Below are positions 8,766-17,963 of a stretch of DNA of 64,000 nt, piece after piece. The stretch comes from Sphingomonas sp. CL5.1 (GTDB lineage: Bacteria > Pseudomonadota > Alphaproteobacteria > Sphingomonadales > Sphingomonadaceae). Positions within the stretch are counted from its first letter, which is position 1, and each line of letters begins with the position of its first letter. Position numbers and translations under genes: made by a program. A model generated the notes under the pieces. That model was given only the letters and a program-made list of their open reading frames with translations, had not been told where the DNA came from and ran no database searches. The stretch spans positions 2,473,001-2,537,000 of the forward strand of contig NZ_CP050137.1 of assembly GCF_013344685.1 (NCBI RefSeq), written 5' to 3'.

Positions 8766-9532
8766 GTTTTCGGCACCGTATTCGGATCGGTCGCGAATAG
8801 GCCAGTCCGCCCGGCCCGCCAGCTTTGTTTCATGCGTTCTTCGATTTCGAGCGCCTCGTTCAGCGAAGCCCCGTAGCCCTCGAACATGGCGCCAATCTGC
8901 CCTTCCACCGAAGCGCGCGGATTGTCAGCAATCTGCCTTGCGATCTCCACGGCGCGTTCGGTGACATCGCCCTCGACGACCTCGTTGACGAGCCCCCAGT
9001 CATAGGCGCGCCCTGCGTCGATGAACTCGCCCGTCGACATGATCTGGTTGGCGCGGCGGCGCCCTATCGCGCGCGGGAGCAGCGCGCTCATGCCCCAGCC
9101 GGCGATAAGCCCGACCTTCGCATGCGTATCGGCAAAGCGCGCTTTAGCCGATGCCAGGATGAAGCTGCAGGAGAGGGCGACTTCCAATGCTCCGGTGGCG
9201 CATGGACCATCGACTGCAGCAATTACCGGCTTTCCGAAAGCTCGCAGCGCCTCTCCCGGATGCGGACGGATCGGTTGCGCGCCGGCGCGCAGTTCCTTCA
9301 TATCGGCGCCAGCGGAGAAGCACCCGCCCGCACCGGTCAGGACGACAACGCGGATATTGTCGTCCTTCCCGGCTTGATCCAGGCAAGCGACCAGAGCCTG
9401 CTTCATCGCGTTCGACAGCGCGTTTCGTGCTGCCGGCCGATTGAAGATGATCAGCCTGATCCCTTCCAAATCGGTGACGACGAGCTCGTCCGACCGGCCG
9501 GCTACAAGTTGGACGGCGAGCATCGTTGTCAT
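8762..9532 (-). CDS. Enoyl-CoA hydratase/isomerase family protein
   Basis: A 256-residue crotonase-fold protein. The oxyanion-hole segment is CFSAGADMKEL. The helix reading GALEVALS keeps the first conserved glutamate, but the position of the second, normally in a PEV/PEI segment, reads HAKVGLIAG. That suggests isomerase, lyase or thioesterase chemistry rather than plain hydration; the alignment is by eye. It lies 18 bases downstream of the TonB receptor and overlaps the CoA ligase by GTGA, so it belongs to the receptor-ligase-permease operon. Confidence 0.85.
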   Translation of the reverse strand: MTTMLAVQLVAGRSDELVVTDLEGIRLIIFNRPAARNALSNAMKQALVACLDQAGKDDNIRVVVLTGAGGCFSAGADMKELRAGAQPIRPHPGEALRAFGKPVIAAVDGPCATGALEVALSCSFILASAKARFADTHAKVGLIAGWGMSALLPRAIGRRRANQIMSTGEFIDAGRAYDWGLVNEVVEGDVTERAVEIARQIADNPRASVEGQIGAMFEGYGASLNEALEIEERMKQSWRAGRTGLFATDPNTVPKT

Positions 9533-9550
9533 CTATCGCTACCTTCGCTC

Positions 9551-11710
9551 TCAAAACTTGAAGGCAGCCGAGGCACCAAATGTCCGCGGACGCTCGAACC
9601 CGGCCTTATCTGCCGTCGCGGTGGACGTCATCTGCGAATACACTACCTCGTTGGCAAGGTTTCGCACGAATACGCTCAAGCGCAGATTGTCCATACCAGC
9701 AGGCGAGAACGAGATATCGCCGTTGATCATGGTGTATGCGGGCTGGGTGAGGCGGTTTTCGAAGTCCCAATAATATTTGGCGGAGTGGAAGATATTTCCG
9801 GCTACGCCGAAGGTGCCCACGTCCGTATCATGCGACCAATCGAAATTGACGCCTACCGTGGAGCGGGGCGCGCGGATCATGTCCTTGCCTGAGGCATCAT
9901 ATGGAGCGATCGAAGAGTTACCCAGCGTAGGCATTGGACGGAAGATCTGGGCGGTCGGGAAGCTGTCATACTTGGCGCGGAGATAGGTACCGTAGCCGCG
10001 GATATTGAAGTTGCGGCTCACCCGAACTGTGGCTTCGAGCTCGGCGCCATCGACCTTGGCGGATGCCGCGTTGAAAAGCAGCACCAGCGTGGTGACCGGG
10101 TCACGCGCCGATTGCTGGATGTCCGTATAGTCATAATGGAACAGCGAGCCGTTAATGCGCAGCCAGTTGAGCGGATCGGTCTTGAAGCCAATTTCGTACG
10201 AGTCGATCGTTTCAGGACGCGTGGGCGACGCGGCGGCCACGGTCGTCGCGAAGCCGTTATAGACGCCGCTCTTGAAACCGCGGCTGTAGCTTGCGTAGAC
10301 ATTGGCGCTGGGGCTGAATTTATACTGAGCCGAGAAGCGGTAGGTTACCTTGTTGTTGCTCGACTCGCGGAAGGGCACGGCGATAGCAGTCGCCGTGTGC
10401 GCCTCATAGTTGCGCTTTTCCGTGCTGTAGCGCGCGCCGGCGATCAGCGAGACAGGGCCGAACCGCAGCGTTCCTTCACCGAAGCCTGCGTAGGACACGA
10501 CCTCTTGTCGCGTGAACGTGCGGCTTACGAGTGCGCCGTTCGCATAGCTCTCCAGCCCGTCGAACGAGCCTTTGCCTGAGAGTTGAAATGCGCCGACGAT
10601 CCAGGAGAATGCACTATCGCCGGTCGAAAGCGCACGGATCTCGTTTTCGATATAATAGGAACTCTGCGGCGCGATTACCGAACCGATCGGCTTTGTCGTC
10701 GCATCGCTGTCGGTGATGGATACGGCCTTGCTGTTGATATAGGCAGACATGGTCTCGATATTGAAACTCTCGAGGGTCAGTCGGGTCTGCAGCGATGCGG
10801 AATAGGTCTTGGACTTGGCGTTTGTGGGCGTGTCGATCGCCGTCTGCCATGGACCGGTGGGCAGAATCGGCACGGGCGCGCGGGCGCCCGTCGAGTTGCC
10901 ACGGAAGGGCTGCTCGCTGACCGACGAGGAATCGGCGTAGCGGGTGTAGTTGCCGGTCAGCACCATGCGGAAATTGGCGGTCGGCTCGATCAAAATCTTG
11001 GCGCGAGCCACTTCCGAGGAGCGATCGCCGCGATAGCCGCCGTTGACCAGATCCTTGATATAGCCGGTATCACCACCGATGCTGCCGGTCAGGTCGATAC
11101 TGACGCCGGGCGCGATGCCGGTCGAGATATAGCCCTGGAGCGATTTCTCACCATAGCTACCGACCCGGGCGACAACGCTGCCCGACAGTTCTTGCGTAGG
11201 GTCCGGCGTGATGATGTTGATCAATCCGCCAGTGGAGTTCCGACCGAAGAGTGTTCCCTGTGGACCACGCAGCACTTCGATCCGCTCGACGTTGACGAGG
11301 TCGAAGCCGAGCGACGACATCACCGGCTGATACACGCCGTCGATGTAGAGCGAGACGTTCGACTCATCGCCGATATTGGCGTTTCGCGTGCCGACTCCGC
11401 GGATATAGGGCTGGAAGCTCGAATTGACGCGGCTGAAGACCACGGAGGGCATCGACTGGGTCAGCTGGCGCGTGTCGGTCACGCCCGAGCGAGCCAGGCT
11501 ATCGCCGCTCACCGCAGTGACTGCGATCGGCACGTCCTGCAGGCGCTCTTCGCGGTGTTGCGCAGTGATGACGATGTCCTGGATGCCGCTCTGGTCGTCC
11601 GATTGCGCTTGGGTCTGCGCGGCGCGCGTTGCATCCTGCGCCCACGCCGCACCTGGCGTGATCAGCGCCACTGCGATTGCAATCCTGCTGGTGAAAATGC
11701 GATTCGACAC
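9551..11710 (-). CDS. TonB-dependent outer-membrane receptor
   Basis: A 719-residue receptor beginning with GTG at 11710-11708, five bases after a GGGGAGGG ribosome site. It has a signal peptide (IAIAVALITPGAAWA, cleavage near residue 24), a TonB-box-like stretch IQDIVITAQHREERLQDVP, a plug domain with VEVLRGPQGTLFGRNSTGG-type sequence and a 22-strand barrel ending in an aromatic residue (AAFKF). This class in sphingomonads often takes up aromatic or hydrophobic compounds rather than siderophores. It heads an operon with a crotonase, a CoA ligase and two MFS permeases, giving a complete outer-to-inner membrane uptake and activation route. Confidence 0.93.
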   Translation of the reverse strand: MSNRIFTSRIAIAVALITPGAAWAQDATRAAQTQAQSDDQSGIQDIVITAQHREERLQDVPIAVTAVSGDSLARSGVTDTRQLTQSMPSVVFSRVNSSFQPYIRGVGTRNANIGDESNVSLYIDGVYQPVMSSLGFDLVNVERIEVLRGPQGTLFGRNSTGGLINIITPDPTQELSGSVVARVGSYGEKSLQGYISTGIAPGVSIDLTGSIGGDTGYIKDLVNGGYRGDRSSEVARAKILIEPTANFRMVLTGNYTRYADSSSVSEQPFRGNSTGARAPVPILPTGPWQTAIDTPTNAKSKTYSASLQTRLTLESFNIETMSAYINSKAVSITDSDATTKPIGSVIAPQSSYYIENEIRALSTGDSAFSWIVGAFQLSGKGSFDGLESYANGALVSRTFTRQEVVSYAGFGEGTLRFGPVSLIAGARYSTEKRNYEAHTATAIAVPFRESSNNKVTYRFSAQYKFSPSANVYASYSRGFKSGVYNGFATTVAAASPTRPETIDSYEIGFKTDPLNWLRINGSLFHYDYTDIQQSARDPVTTLVLLFNAASAKVDGAELEATVRVSRNFNIRGYGTYLRAKYDSFPTAQIFRPMPTLGNSSIAPYDASGKDMIRAPRSTVGVNFDWSHDTDVGTFGVAGNIFHSAKYYWDFENRLTQPAYTMINGDISFSPAGMDNLRLSVFVRNLANEVVYSQMTSTATADKAGFERPRTFGASAAFKF

Positions 11711-12049
11711 TTAAACCCTCCCCGATTTTGCCTGCGCCAGGCACGTGTTGTTTTGGTGCCCTTCGGAATCCGGCGTCCATTGGATGGAGGGGAAGGGCGT
11801 GTCGCCTAATTTCCCCCGTGAGCCCCGACGAGCAACACCGCGCTCGCGCTAACCGTCAGCGGCTTTGTCTATGGCTGGAGGATCAACTCGCCCGGGCTCC
11901 GACCGCGTCACGCCCCACGGGGACAGACATTCATTGCCCAATGGCTATGCCCGAGCCGGCCCGTGCTGGGTGAATCGCTAGGCTGGGGATTCTGTTTTGC
12001 GCGCTCGGCTCCGAGTAGAGGCGCGCGCGACCTCATGAAAGTAGGTTTG
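11711..12049. other. Intergenic region, TonB receptor / ferredoxin
   Basis: This 339-base gap separates the divergent receptor operon and the ferredoxin gene. It holds the receptor's ribosome binding site (CCCTCCCC on the plus strand, 11716-11723) and presumably both promoters. I see no coding potential, no strong palindrome and no copy of the TACCTAGTTATA element found in the right half. A short imperfect inverted repeat (GGGGAA ... TTTCCCC) lies near 11788-11816, of doubtful meaning. Confidence 0.4.
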
Positions 12050-12370
12050 ATGGCGAAGTTGACGGTTGTTACGCGAGACGGTTCTGCGCACGAAGTAGAG
12101 GCCGACGCCGCGTCTGGTTATTCGCTCATGGAAATCATTCGGGATCACGGCTTTGACGAGTTGGAAGCCACCTGCGGCGGCTGCTGCTCGTGCGCAACTT
12201 GCCATGTTCACGTCCATCCCGGCTGGATCTCGCGCCTCTCGGCCATTTCGGAGAACGAGATCGACCTTCTCGACGGAGCAGCCGAACGCGAAGAGACATC
12301 ACGATTATCGTGCCAAGTGCCTTTCACGTCCGAGCTGGACGGAATCACGGTCACAATCGCTCCTGAATGA
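12050..12370 (+). CDS. 2Fe-2S ferredoxin (adrenodoxin/putidaredoxin type)
   Basis: A 106-residue electron carrier. Cluster ligands appear in the typical pattern CGGCCSCATC (C-x5-C-x2-C), with the fourth Cys in RLSCQV about 35 residues later. Start ATG 12050 (MAKLTVV) gives normal family length; ATG at 12035 adds five residues and is possible. The type usually serves bacterial P450s but also some Rieske oxygenases. Both a Rieske oxygenase (558-1853) and a P450 (32820-34022) are in the window, and no ferredoxin reductase is, so its partner is unresolved. It converges on an MFS gene 17 bases away. Confidence 0.9.
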   Translation: MAKLTVVTRDGSAHEVEADAASGYSLMEIIRDHGFDELEATCGGCCSCATCHVHVHPGWISRLSAISENEIDLLDGAAEREETSRLSCQVPFTSELDGITVTIAPE

Positions 12371-12387
12371 GCGCGCTGACCGTCGGG

Positions 12388-13743
12388 TCAAGCGACTATA
12401 GCCTTTTCTGCCTCTTCCACGGCGGCGCGGACATATTTGCGCCCCCAGAGAATCGCGATCACCGCAAGCGGCGCGAAAATCGCCAAGGTGATGGCGATGC
12501 CATGGCCGATCCGCTTGGTATCATGCAGGATGTGCTCGGAGATGACAGCTGGCAGCAATGCGCCGAAAGTGGTACCCAGCAGCGCCACCACCATCAGGAA
12601 GAACAAGCCCGACAGCCGCCCGCGCATTTGCGGAGGTGAGATCATTTGTACCTGTGCCGCCGCGATTCCGAGGAAATTGACCGTCAGACCCTTGGCAAGC
12701 GCGATCGCGGCCAGAAACAATGCGATACTGTTCGACATCAGGCCGACGAACACGATCGGCGATGTGATGACCAATACCCATAGGTAATAAGTGAGGTGCG
12801 CGTCCTTGCGGCCTTTGGCGTACCAACGGTCAATAATCCAGCCCGCCGCCAGGAGCCCGGCTATGGCGGGGAGGCTTTGAGCAAGCCCCAGCGCTACGCC
12901 ATATTCGGCCGGATTCATCTTGAAATGGCGCGACATATAAGCGGGCGCCCATTTGATAATGCCGCCCACGACGATGTTCATGCCGCCGAACACGACGATA
13001 AGCGTGAGGACCACTTGCCATTTCGACCGAATGAAGCCGAACATCTCTGCCCAACTGACTTGCCCGTGACCGTGCGAGATGTGCCGCGACGGCTCCGCGA
13101 AGGGGAAAATCAGCAGTGCGAGAAACAGTCCGGGCACCCCGGTGAAAAGGAAGGCGCATTGCCAGGGAGCCATATCGCCGATCAGCGGAACGCGGATGTA
13201 GTCGAGGTGGAGCAGCGAATTGACGATCCAGCCACCGATCATGAGCGCCAAGCCGGTGCCGATGAGGTTCCCCATCGAGTAGATCGACAGGACGGTCGCC
13301 AGTCGTCGGCGCGGTACCGTGTCCGCGATGATCGAATGAGCGCTGGGATGCAGCGGCGACTCAAATAGGCCGACGGCCGCGCGCGCCAGGAACAGCCAGA
13401 CGAAGCCGGTGGCAAAGCCGCAGGCGGCTTCCGCCATACCCCACAAGATAACCGCCAGGAAAAGGATCCATTTGCGTGGATAGCGATCTACCAGATAGCC
13501 CATTGGTAGTCCGCCAAGACCATAGGCCACGGCGTAGGCGACTCCCATGAGCAGCCCGATCTGTGTGTCGCTGAGCCCAAGGGAATCCTTGATCGGATCG
13601 ACAAGCATCGCAATCACCGTGCGATCGACCACGGCGAAAATGCAGAAAATGAGGAGAACGGCGATCAACGCGGCGGTGCGAAACGTCGAGACCTTCCCGA
13701 CGGGAGCACTCGCGCTTCCAACTTCAATTGCTGCCACCGTCAT
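12388..13743 (-). CDS. MFS transporter (spinster-like)
   Basis: A 451-residue permease with about 12 helices. The N-terminal VVDRTVIAMLVDPIKDSLGL and the following gate motif YLVDRYPRKW mark it as a third member of the paralogous set found at 4483-7186. ATG 13743 has AAGGA about nine bases upstream. It follows the hydrolase/VOC/PrpF/CaiB operon after 122 bases, so it is either the last gene of that unit or has its own promoter. Likely imports an intermediate handled by those enzymes; inference only. Confidence 0.87.
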   Translation of the reverse strand: MTVAAIEVGSASAPVGKVSTFRTAALIAVLLIFCIFAVVDRTVIAMLVDPIKDSLGLSDTQIGLLMGVAYAVAYGLGGLPMGYLVDRYPRKWILFLAVILWGMAEAACGFATGFVWLFLARAAVGLFESPLHPSAHSIIADTVPRRRLATVLSIYSMGNLIGTGLALMIGGWIVNSLLHLDYIRVPLIGDMAPWQCAFLFTGVPGLFLALLIFPFAEPSRHISHGHGQVSWAEMFGFIRSKWQVVLTLIVVFGGMNIVVGGIIKWAPAYMSRHFKMNPAEYGVALGLAQSLPAIAGLLAAGWIIDRWYAKGRKDAHLTYYLWVLVITSPIVFVGLMSNSIALFLAAIALAKGLTVNFLGIAAAQVQMISPPQMRGRLSGLFFLMVVALLGTTFGALLPAVISEHILHDTKRIGHGIAITLAIFAPLAVIAILWGRKYVRAAVEEAEKAIVA

Positions 13744-13865
13744 TTACGCGTCCTTATGTTATGGAAGGCATGCTGCAACCCGATGACGCCAGCAGGCAAG
13801 TCGCTTGCAGCACTCTCGGCCATAGGATTTGCCGATGATCATCCGCCTCGTAGTCGGGCGGGCCA

Positions 13866-14987
13866 TCAGCGAATCTTGCTCCATTGGGCAGCGAGTTCCG
13901 CAACCTCCGCCAATTGCCGGGGGAGGCGGTAGAGATAGTGCGACGCGCCGACAATGCGATGATTCTCGACCCGATCGCCGCCCGCTGCGGACCAGCGCGC
14001 CACATCGCTCGGGAAGATGCCTGCGTCCGCGGTATATTCGAGTTGCAGGACGGGAATGCTCGTCTTCGCCAGATTATCCGGTCCGTCCGCGTTCGAGAGG
14101 TGCGACCATTGGCTGAGCCAGGAAGTCAGCGTGGTGAAGCGCGCAAGGTTGTTCGCCGAGAGATTGGCCTGTTGCGGCGTGTCGCCGCGGTTGCCGCCGG
14201 GCGCGCGGTCGTTGGGGTCGAGCCCCCGGTCGACGAAGCGCGGATCGGCATAAGTGCGATGAACGACGAAGGCCTCATCGCGGGCGCCACCGGGCCGTTC
14301 ACGCAATATGTGCAGGCGCTCGACCGCCCAGGAGGTGATGCGTTCGCTGCGCGCGCGTTGGGCGGCGCGAACGCGCGCGACGAAATCGCTGGAAAATGGT
14401 GCCGGATTTGCTGGTGCGAAAATGTCCAGCGCCGGATCGCCGACATCGGGATTCCGCTCGTCGATCACCGCCGCGTCGATATAGGTCGTCATCAGTGTCG
14501 AGCGACCGGGATGCCCGGCAAGCAGGATCAGGCCGTCCGCGGGCGGCATCTCCTCTGCGACGAGATGTACCGGATCCCCGGCAGGCGTATGCGTGAGGGT
14601 GATCCGCTCGGCCTGCGCCTGGTAGAGGGCAGTCAGCGACGCGCCACCGGAATTGCCGAGCAGCACGACACGCTCGAAACCCTGCTCGCGAAGATAGCGT
14701 ACGCCGGCGCCGAGATCCTGGATCGCATTTTCCATGATCAGCGTTTGGTCGCCGCCCGCGTAGCGCGTGTTGAGCGCGAGCACTGCCAGCCCGCGCGCGT
14801 TGAGCGGCTCGATAAGATAGTGGCTCATCATGCTACTGGACGGATGGATCAGGATGGCCGCGACGCGCGCGCGGGCTGGCGCCGCGAGCATGCCGTAGAT
14901 GCGCGGTGCGTTGAGCTGGAGTCCCGATTGGGTCTCGAACGTCGCCCCGATCCGGATCGGCAATGCGACGTGGCGGCGTTCGATCAT
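13866..14987 (-). CDS. Alpha/beta hydrolase, paralogue of 17963-19132
   Basis: A 373-residue alpha/beta-hydrolase-fold protein. The nucleophile elbow is LLGNSGGASL (GNSGG) at about residue 113, and ASHYLYRLP near the end offers the catalytic His. It shares unusual blocks with the hydrolase at 17963-19132: LNTRYAG, a TPAGDP segment and HRTxADPRFxD. The two therefore form a specific subfamily of large hydrolases, longer than the common 280-residue type. It lies 22 bases after the CoA-transferase gene. An ester, thioester or C-C bond hydrolase is possible; I do not recognise a characterised homologue. Confidence 0.75.
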   Translation of the reverse strand: MIERRHVALPIRIGATFETQSGLQLNAPRIYGMLAAPARARVAAILIHPSSSMMSHYLIEPLNARGLAVLALNTRYAGGDQTLIMENAIQDLGAGVRYLREQGFERVVLLGNSGGASLTALYQAQAERITLTHTPAGDPVHLVAEEMPPADGLILLAGHPGRSTLMTTYIDAAVIDERNPDVGDPALDIFAPANPAPFSSDFVARVRAAQRARSERITSWAVERLHILRERPGGARDEAFVVHRTYADPRFVDRGLDPNDRAPGGNRGDTPQQANLSANNLARFTTLTSWLSQWSHLSNADGPDNLAKTSIPVLQLEYTADAGIFPSDVARWSAAGGDRVENHRIVGASHYLYRLPRQLAEVAELAAQWSKIR

Positions 14988-15009
14988 GCGAGGTCGGCCG
15001 GGGTCGCCG

Positions 15010-16242
15010 TCACACCGCCTCCTCGTCGACCGCGTAGCCGGGCTGGGATGTCACCCCGCGCTCGACCAGAGCCGCAATCTCCTGCTCGCTTAGCCCGGCC
15101 TCCCTCAGAATCTCCACGCTATGCTCGCCCAGACCGGGCGGTTGGCGGCGGATCGAAGGCTGCGATTCGCTCCAAGTGGAGGGTATCCGGACCTGGCGGA
15201 CCTTGCCTTCGGTCGGGTGATCGACAACGGGCAGGTAGCCGACTGCCATCAGGTGCTCGTCCTCCATCAGCGTGTCGAGATCGTGCAGCGGCGTCACCGG
15301 AATGTCCGCCGCGAGGAGCACCTCCAGCCACTCCGCGCTCGTCCGCTCCCGCATCGCTTCCGAGACATAAGCATAGAGATCATGCGCATGATTGGTCCTG
15401 GTGCCGATATTGGCGAAGCGCGGATCGCTACGAAACACCTCTCCCTGGCCGATCAGCTCCATGAAAGTGCGCCAGTGCTTGTCGGTATAGATGATCGAGC
15501 AGATGCGTCCGTCTTTGGTCGTGTAAGGACGTCGCTCCTTGGTGAGCGTGCGCTTGTAGCCCGCCGGCCCCAGCGGCGGCTCGAACGTCTTGCCGCCCAT
15601 GTGATCGCCTAGTACCCACTGTGCCATCGTTTCGAACATCGGCACTTCGATCTGCTGCCCGCGGCCCGACTTCTCGCGATGGATCACCGCGGCAAGCAAG
15701 GCGACCGCGCTCGATACGCCGACCGCGCGGTCGTTCATCGCCATCGGCACATAATGCGGTTCTTCCGAACCCGCCTGGACCAGCATCGACGGCAGCGCGG
15801 TGACGCCCTGGATCAGGTCCTCATAGGTGGGGCGCCCGTCATAGGGCCCGCCGGCGCCATAGCCGACCAGATTGACTAAAATCAGCCGCGGATTGCGTTC
15901 GCGGAGAGCATCCCAGCCGAGCCCCAGCCGGTCGAGCGCGCGCGTGCGGACGTTCGTCACGATCGCGTCGACTCCCTCCGCGAGCTTCAGCAGCGCTTCC
16001 TTGCCCGCCGGGTCCTTCAAGTCGAGCACGATGCTGCGCTTGTTGCGGTTGGCGTGGAGGAATACCCAGCCCATATTCTCACCGCGCATCGGCGTGACGT
16101 GTCGGGTCGTGTCGCCCTGGTGCGGCTCGATCTTGATGACGTCGGCACCGAGGTCACCCAGGATCTGGGTCGCAAACGGCCCCATCACGACCGAGCTCAT
16201 GTCGATGATGCGAAGCCCGTCGAGCGGCGGTGGCGAAGTCAT
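15010..16242 (-). CDS. CaiB/BaiF family (class III) CoA-transferase
   Basis: A 410-residue protein with the class III CoA-transferase start PPLDGLRIIDMSSVVMGPFA, the block LGADVIKIEP and the catalytic-Asp region FVxxN-like RNKRSIVLDLKD followed by YEDLIQGVTALPSM. Length is typical (about 400). The enzyme moves CoA between carboxylic acids, or in BaiF/racemase relatives acts as hydrolase or epimerase. It sits between a PrpF-like isomerase (10-base gap) and an alpha/beta hydrolase (22-base gap) in a minus-strand operon, suggesting recycling of CoA onto an intermediate without ATP cost. Confidence 0.9.
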   Translation of the reverse strand: MTSPPPLDGLRIIDMSSVVMGPFATQILGDLGADVIKIEPHQGDTTRHVTPMRGENMGWVFLHANRNKRSIVLDLKDPAGKEALLKLAEGVDAIVTNVRTRALDRLGLGWDALRERNPRLILVNLVGYGAGGPYDGRPTYEDLIQGVTALPSMLVQAGSEEPHYVPMAMNDRAVGVSSAVALLAAVIHREKSGRGQQIEVPMFETMAQWVLGDHMGGKTFEPPLGPAGYKRTLTKERRPYTTKDGRICSIIYTDKHWRTFMELIGQGEVFRSDPRFANIGTRTNHAHDLYAYVSEAMRERTSAEWLEVLLAADIPVTPLHDLDTLMEDEHLMAVGYLPVVDHPTEGKVRQVRIPSTWSESQPSIRRQPPGLGEHSVEILREAGLSEQEIAALVERGVTSQPGYAVDEEAV

Positions 16243-16252
16243 TCCAGTCTCC

Positions 16253-17413
16253 TCAAGCTAGGATGGGCACCAGTACGTTACCCTCCATCAGGCGGCGCGC
16301 CGTCCGATAGGCGACCGCACTGTGCGTTCGAAAACCCCCGTCGGCGGCAATCACCTCGGCCGCCACCGGCACCACGCCCGAAGCGGTTCCGATCCGGAGA
16401 TCGCCCTGACCGCGTGCGCTGTTTGCTAGGGCATCATGTACGATCGTGCCGGGGATGCGGGCAGCGACCGCGACACACAATGCCCCGGTGAGGGGGACCG
16501 CGCGATGCGACTGGCCCATCGAGATCATGCGCACGCAAAGATCGAGCGAGCCGCTATCCAGCGATGCGCCATCGAGCGTGCGCATGGTGCGGGCCGGCGC
16601 GACCAGCGCGATTTTGGGGCTGGATTGCGAGTCGTGGCTGACCGCCTCGGGCGTCGCGCCGAAGCCCATGCGAACCCCTGCCGCCGCGCGGATCGCTTCG
16701 AGAAGCGCCCGGCTGGCGACATCGGCATCCAGCTCTTCTGGCAACTCGGCTCCCGTCAACCCGAGGTCGGCGGCGCCAACGAACACGCAAGGATTTACGG
16801 CATCGACGAGCGAGGCCCGGATCGAGCCGACGCCGGCGATGTCGAGTAGGTCCACCGGCTGTCCGCTAGGCAGCAATCGCCCGGTGCGGCTGCCGTCGGG
16901 ATCGACGAATTCGAGCCTGATCGGCGCGCCGCCGAAACTGAGGCCGGGGATCACCAGCGCGCCATCGACCCGTGCCTTGCCATCGCGGACGGGGACGTGC
17001 GCGCGGATGACCTTGCCGGTATTCACGGCGTGGATACGCACGATCGCCATGGCGCCCTTGGTGGCGATCAGTCCTTCATCGACCGCGAATTGGCCTGCCG
17101 CGGAGGCCAGGTTGCCGCAGGTCCCGCCATAATCGACCAGCGGAGCGCCGACCGAGACCTGGACGAAGGTATAGTCGAGATCGGCGCCCTCGCGGGTCGG
17201 CGGCCCGATGATGACCGCTTTGGAAAGCGACGACAGGCCGCCGCCCATGCCGTCGAGCTGGCGTCCGTAGCTGTCCGGACTGCCGAGCGCGCGCAGGAAG
17301 ATCGCATCCCGGGCAGACCGGTCTTGCGGCAGATCGCGGACGTGGAAGAACAGCCCCTTGCTGGTACCGCCGCGCATGAACACGGCGGGAATCGAGAGCA
17401 TGCCCGCGGTCAT
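16253..17413 (-). CDS. PrpF/GalD-like aconitate-type isomerase/tautomerase
   Basis: A 386-residue member of the PrpF family (diaminopimelate-epimerase fold). The N-terminal AVFMRGGTSKGLFF and DGMGGGLSSLSKAVI blocks are diagnostic; MGQSHRAVPLTGA is the conserved C-terminal element. Known members are PrpF (2-methyl-trans-aconitate isomerase) and GalD (4-oxalomesaconate tautomerase in gallate degradation). ATG 17413-17411, seven bases after the VOC gene stop and with GAGTGG upstream, is chosen over a longer frame that would overlap that gene. Next to a VOC-fold enzyme it may tautomerise a ring-cleavage product, but PrpF-like work on a tricarboxylate is equally open. Confidence 0.85.
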   Translation of the reverse strand: MTAGMLSIPAVFMRGGTSKGLFFHVRDLPQDRSARDAIFLRALGSPDSYGRQLDGMGGGLSSLSKAVIIGPPTREGADLDYTFVQVSVGAPLVDYGGTCGNLASAAGQFAVDEGLIATKGAMAIVRIHAVNTGKVIRAHVPVRDGKARVDGALVIPGLSFGGAPIRLEFVDPDGSRTGRLLPSGQPVDLLDIAGVGSIRASLVDAVNPCVFVGAADLGLTGAELPEELDADVASRALLEAIRAAAGVRMGFGATPEAVSHDSQSSPKIALVAPARTMRTLDGASLDSGSLDLCVRMISMGQSHRAVPLTGALCVAVAARIPGTIVHDALANSARGQGDLRIGTASGVVPVAAEVIAADGGFRTHSAVAYRTARRLMEGNVLVPILA

Positions 17414-17420
17414 TCCACTC

Positions 17421-17963
17421 TCAAAGGGATGCCTCGCCCGCAAGCTTCGCCCGGCGTGCCGCGAACTTCGCGTCACGAAGCGCCAGGCTAGCATGCGCAT
17501 CGGCTGCCAGCTCTGCCAGTTTCTCGGCGCCCGCCGTCTGGTAGGCCAGCTCGAGGCGGATGCCATTCGGGTCGAAGAAATAGATCGAGTCGAAGATCTT
17601 GTGATCGACGATGCCGAGCACTTCGATCCCGTGCGCTTCCAGCCGCGCCTTTGCGACGGAGAGATCCTCGCGGGATGCGACGTTCATCGCGAGGTGATTG
17701 ACCCAGGCCGGTGTCTTCGGGTCGGGCGTGTATTCGGTGTCGTCGAGCAGGTCGAAAAAGGCAAGGCAGCCGCCGTCCTGCATCTGGAAGAAGATGTGGA
17801 AATAGGGATGATACTCGCCCGTCGACGGGACATGTTCGTGATAGACGGTGTGCACCAGCGGCATGCCGAGAATGTCTTCGTAGAAATGCCGCGTCTCCTC
17901 GGCATTCCGGCATCGATAGGCGAAATGGTGCAGCGACTGGACCGGATTGGGGGTCGTATTCAC
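17421..17963 (-). CDS. VOC-fold metalloenzyme (glyoxalase/extradiol dioxygenase-like)
   Basis: A 180-residue vicinal-oxygen-chelate protein. Candidate metal ligands are the His of SLHHFAYRC near residue 12, the His of VNHLAM near 90 and the Glu of IRLELAY near 135, the standard H-H-E set. GTG 17963-17961 overlaps the upstream hydrolase stop (TAGTG) and has AAGGGG about ten bases before it. Single-domain VOC enzymes include extradiol dioxygenases, epimerases and glyoxalases; sequence alone does not decide. It is related to the VOC gene at 23041-23640 (both have STGxxxPYxH and DPNGxRLEL). Confidence 0.82.
   Translation of the reverse strand: MNTTPNPVQSLHHFAYRCRNAEETRHFYEDILGMPLVHTVYHEHVPSTGEYHPYFHIFFQMQDGGCLAFFDLLDDTEYTPDPKTPAWVNHLAMNVASREDLSVAKARLEAHGIEVLGIVDHKIFDSIYFFDPNGIRLELAYQTAGAEKLAELAADAHASLALRDAKFAARRAKLAGEASL

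Noticed and set aside
13884..15464. A 526-codon plus-strand frame across two minus-strand genes
   Set aside because: It spans the hydrolase and the CoA-transferase genes without ribosome site or domain; antisense artefact.
17414..17566. Longer N-terminus for the PrpF-like gene
   Set aside because: The extra codons overlap the VOC gene and are not family-like; ATG 17413 has a ribosome site and a standard start.
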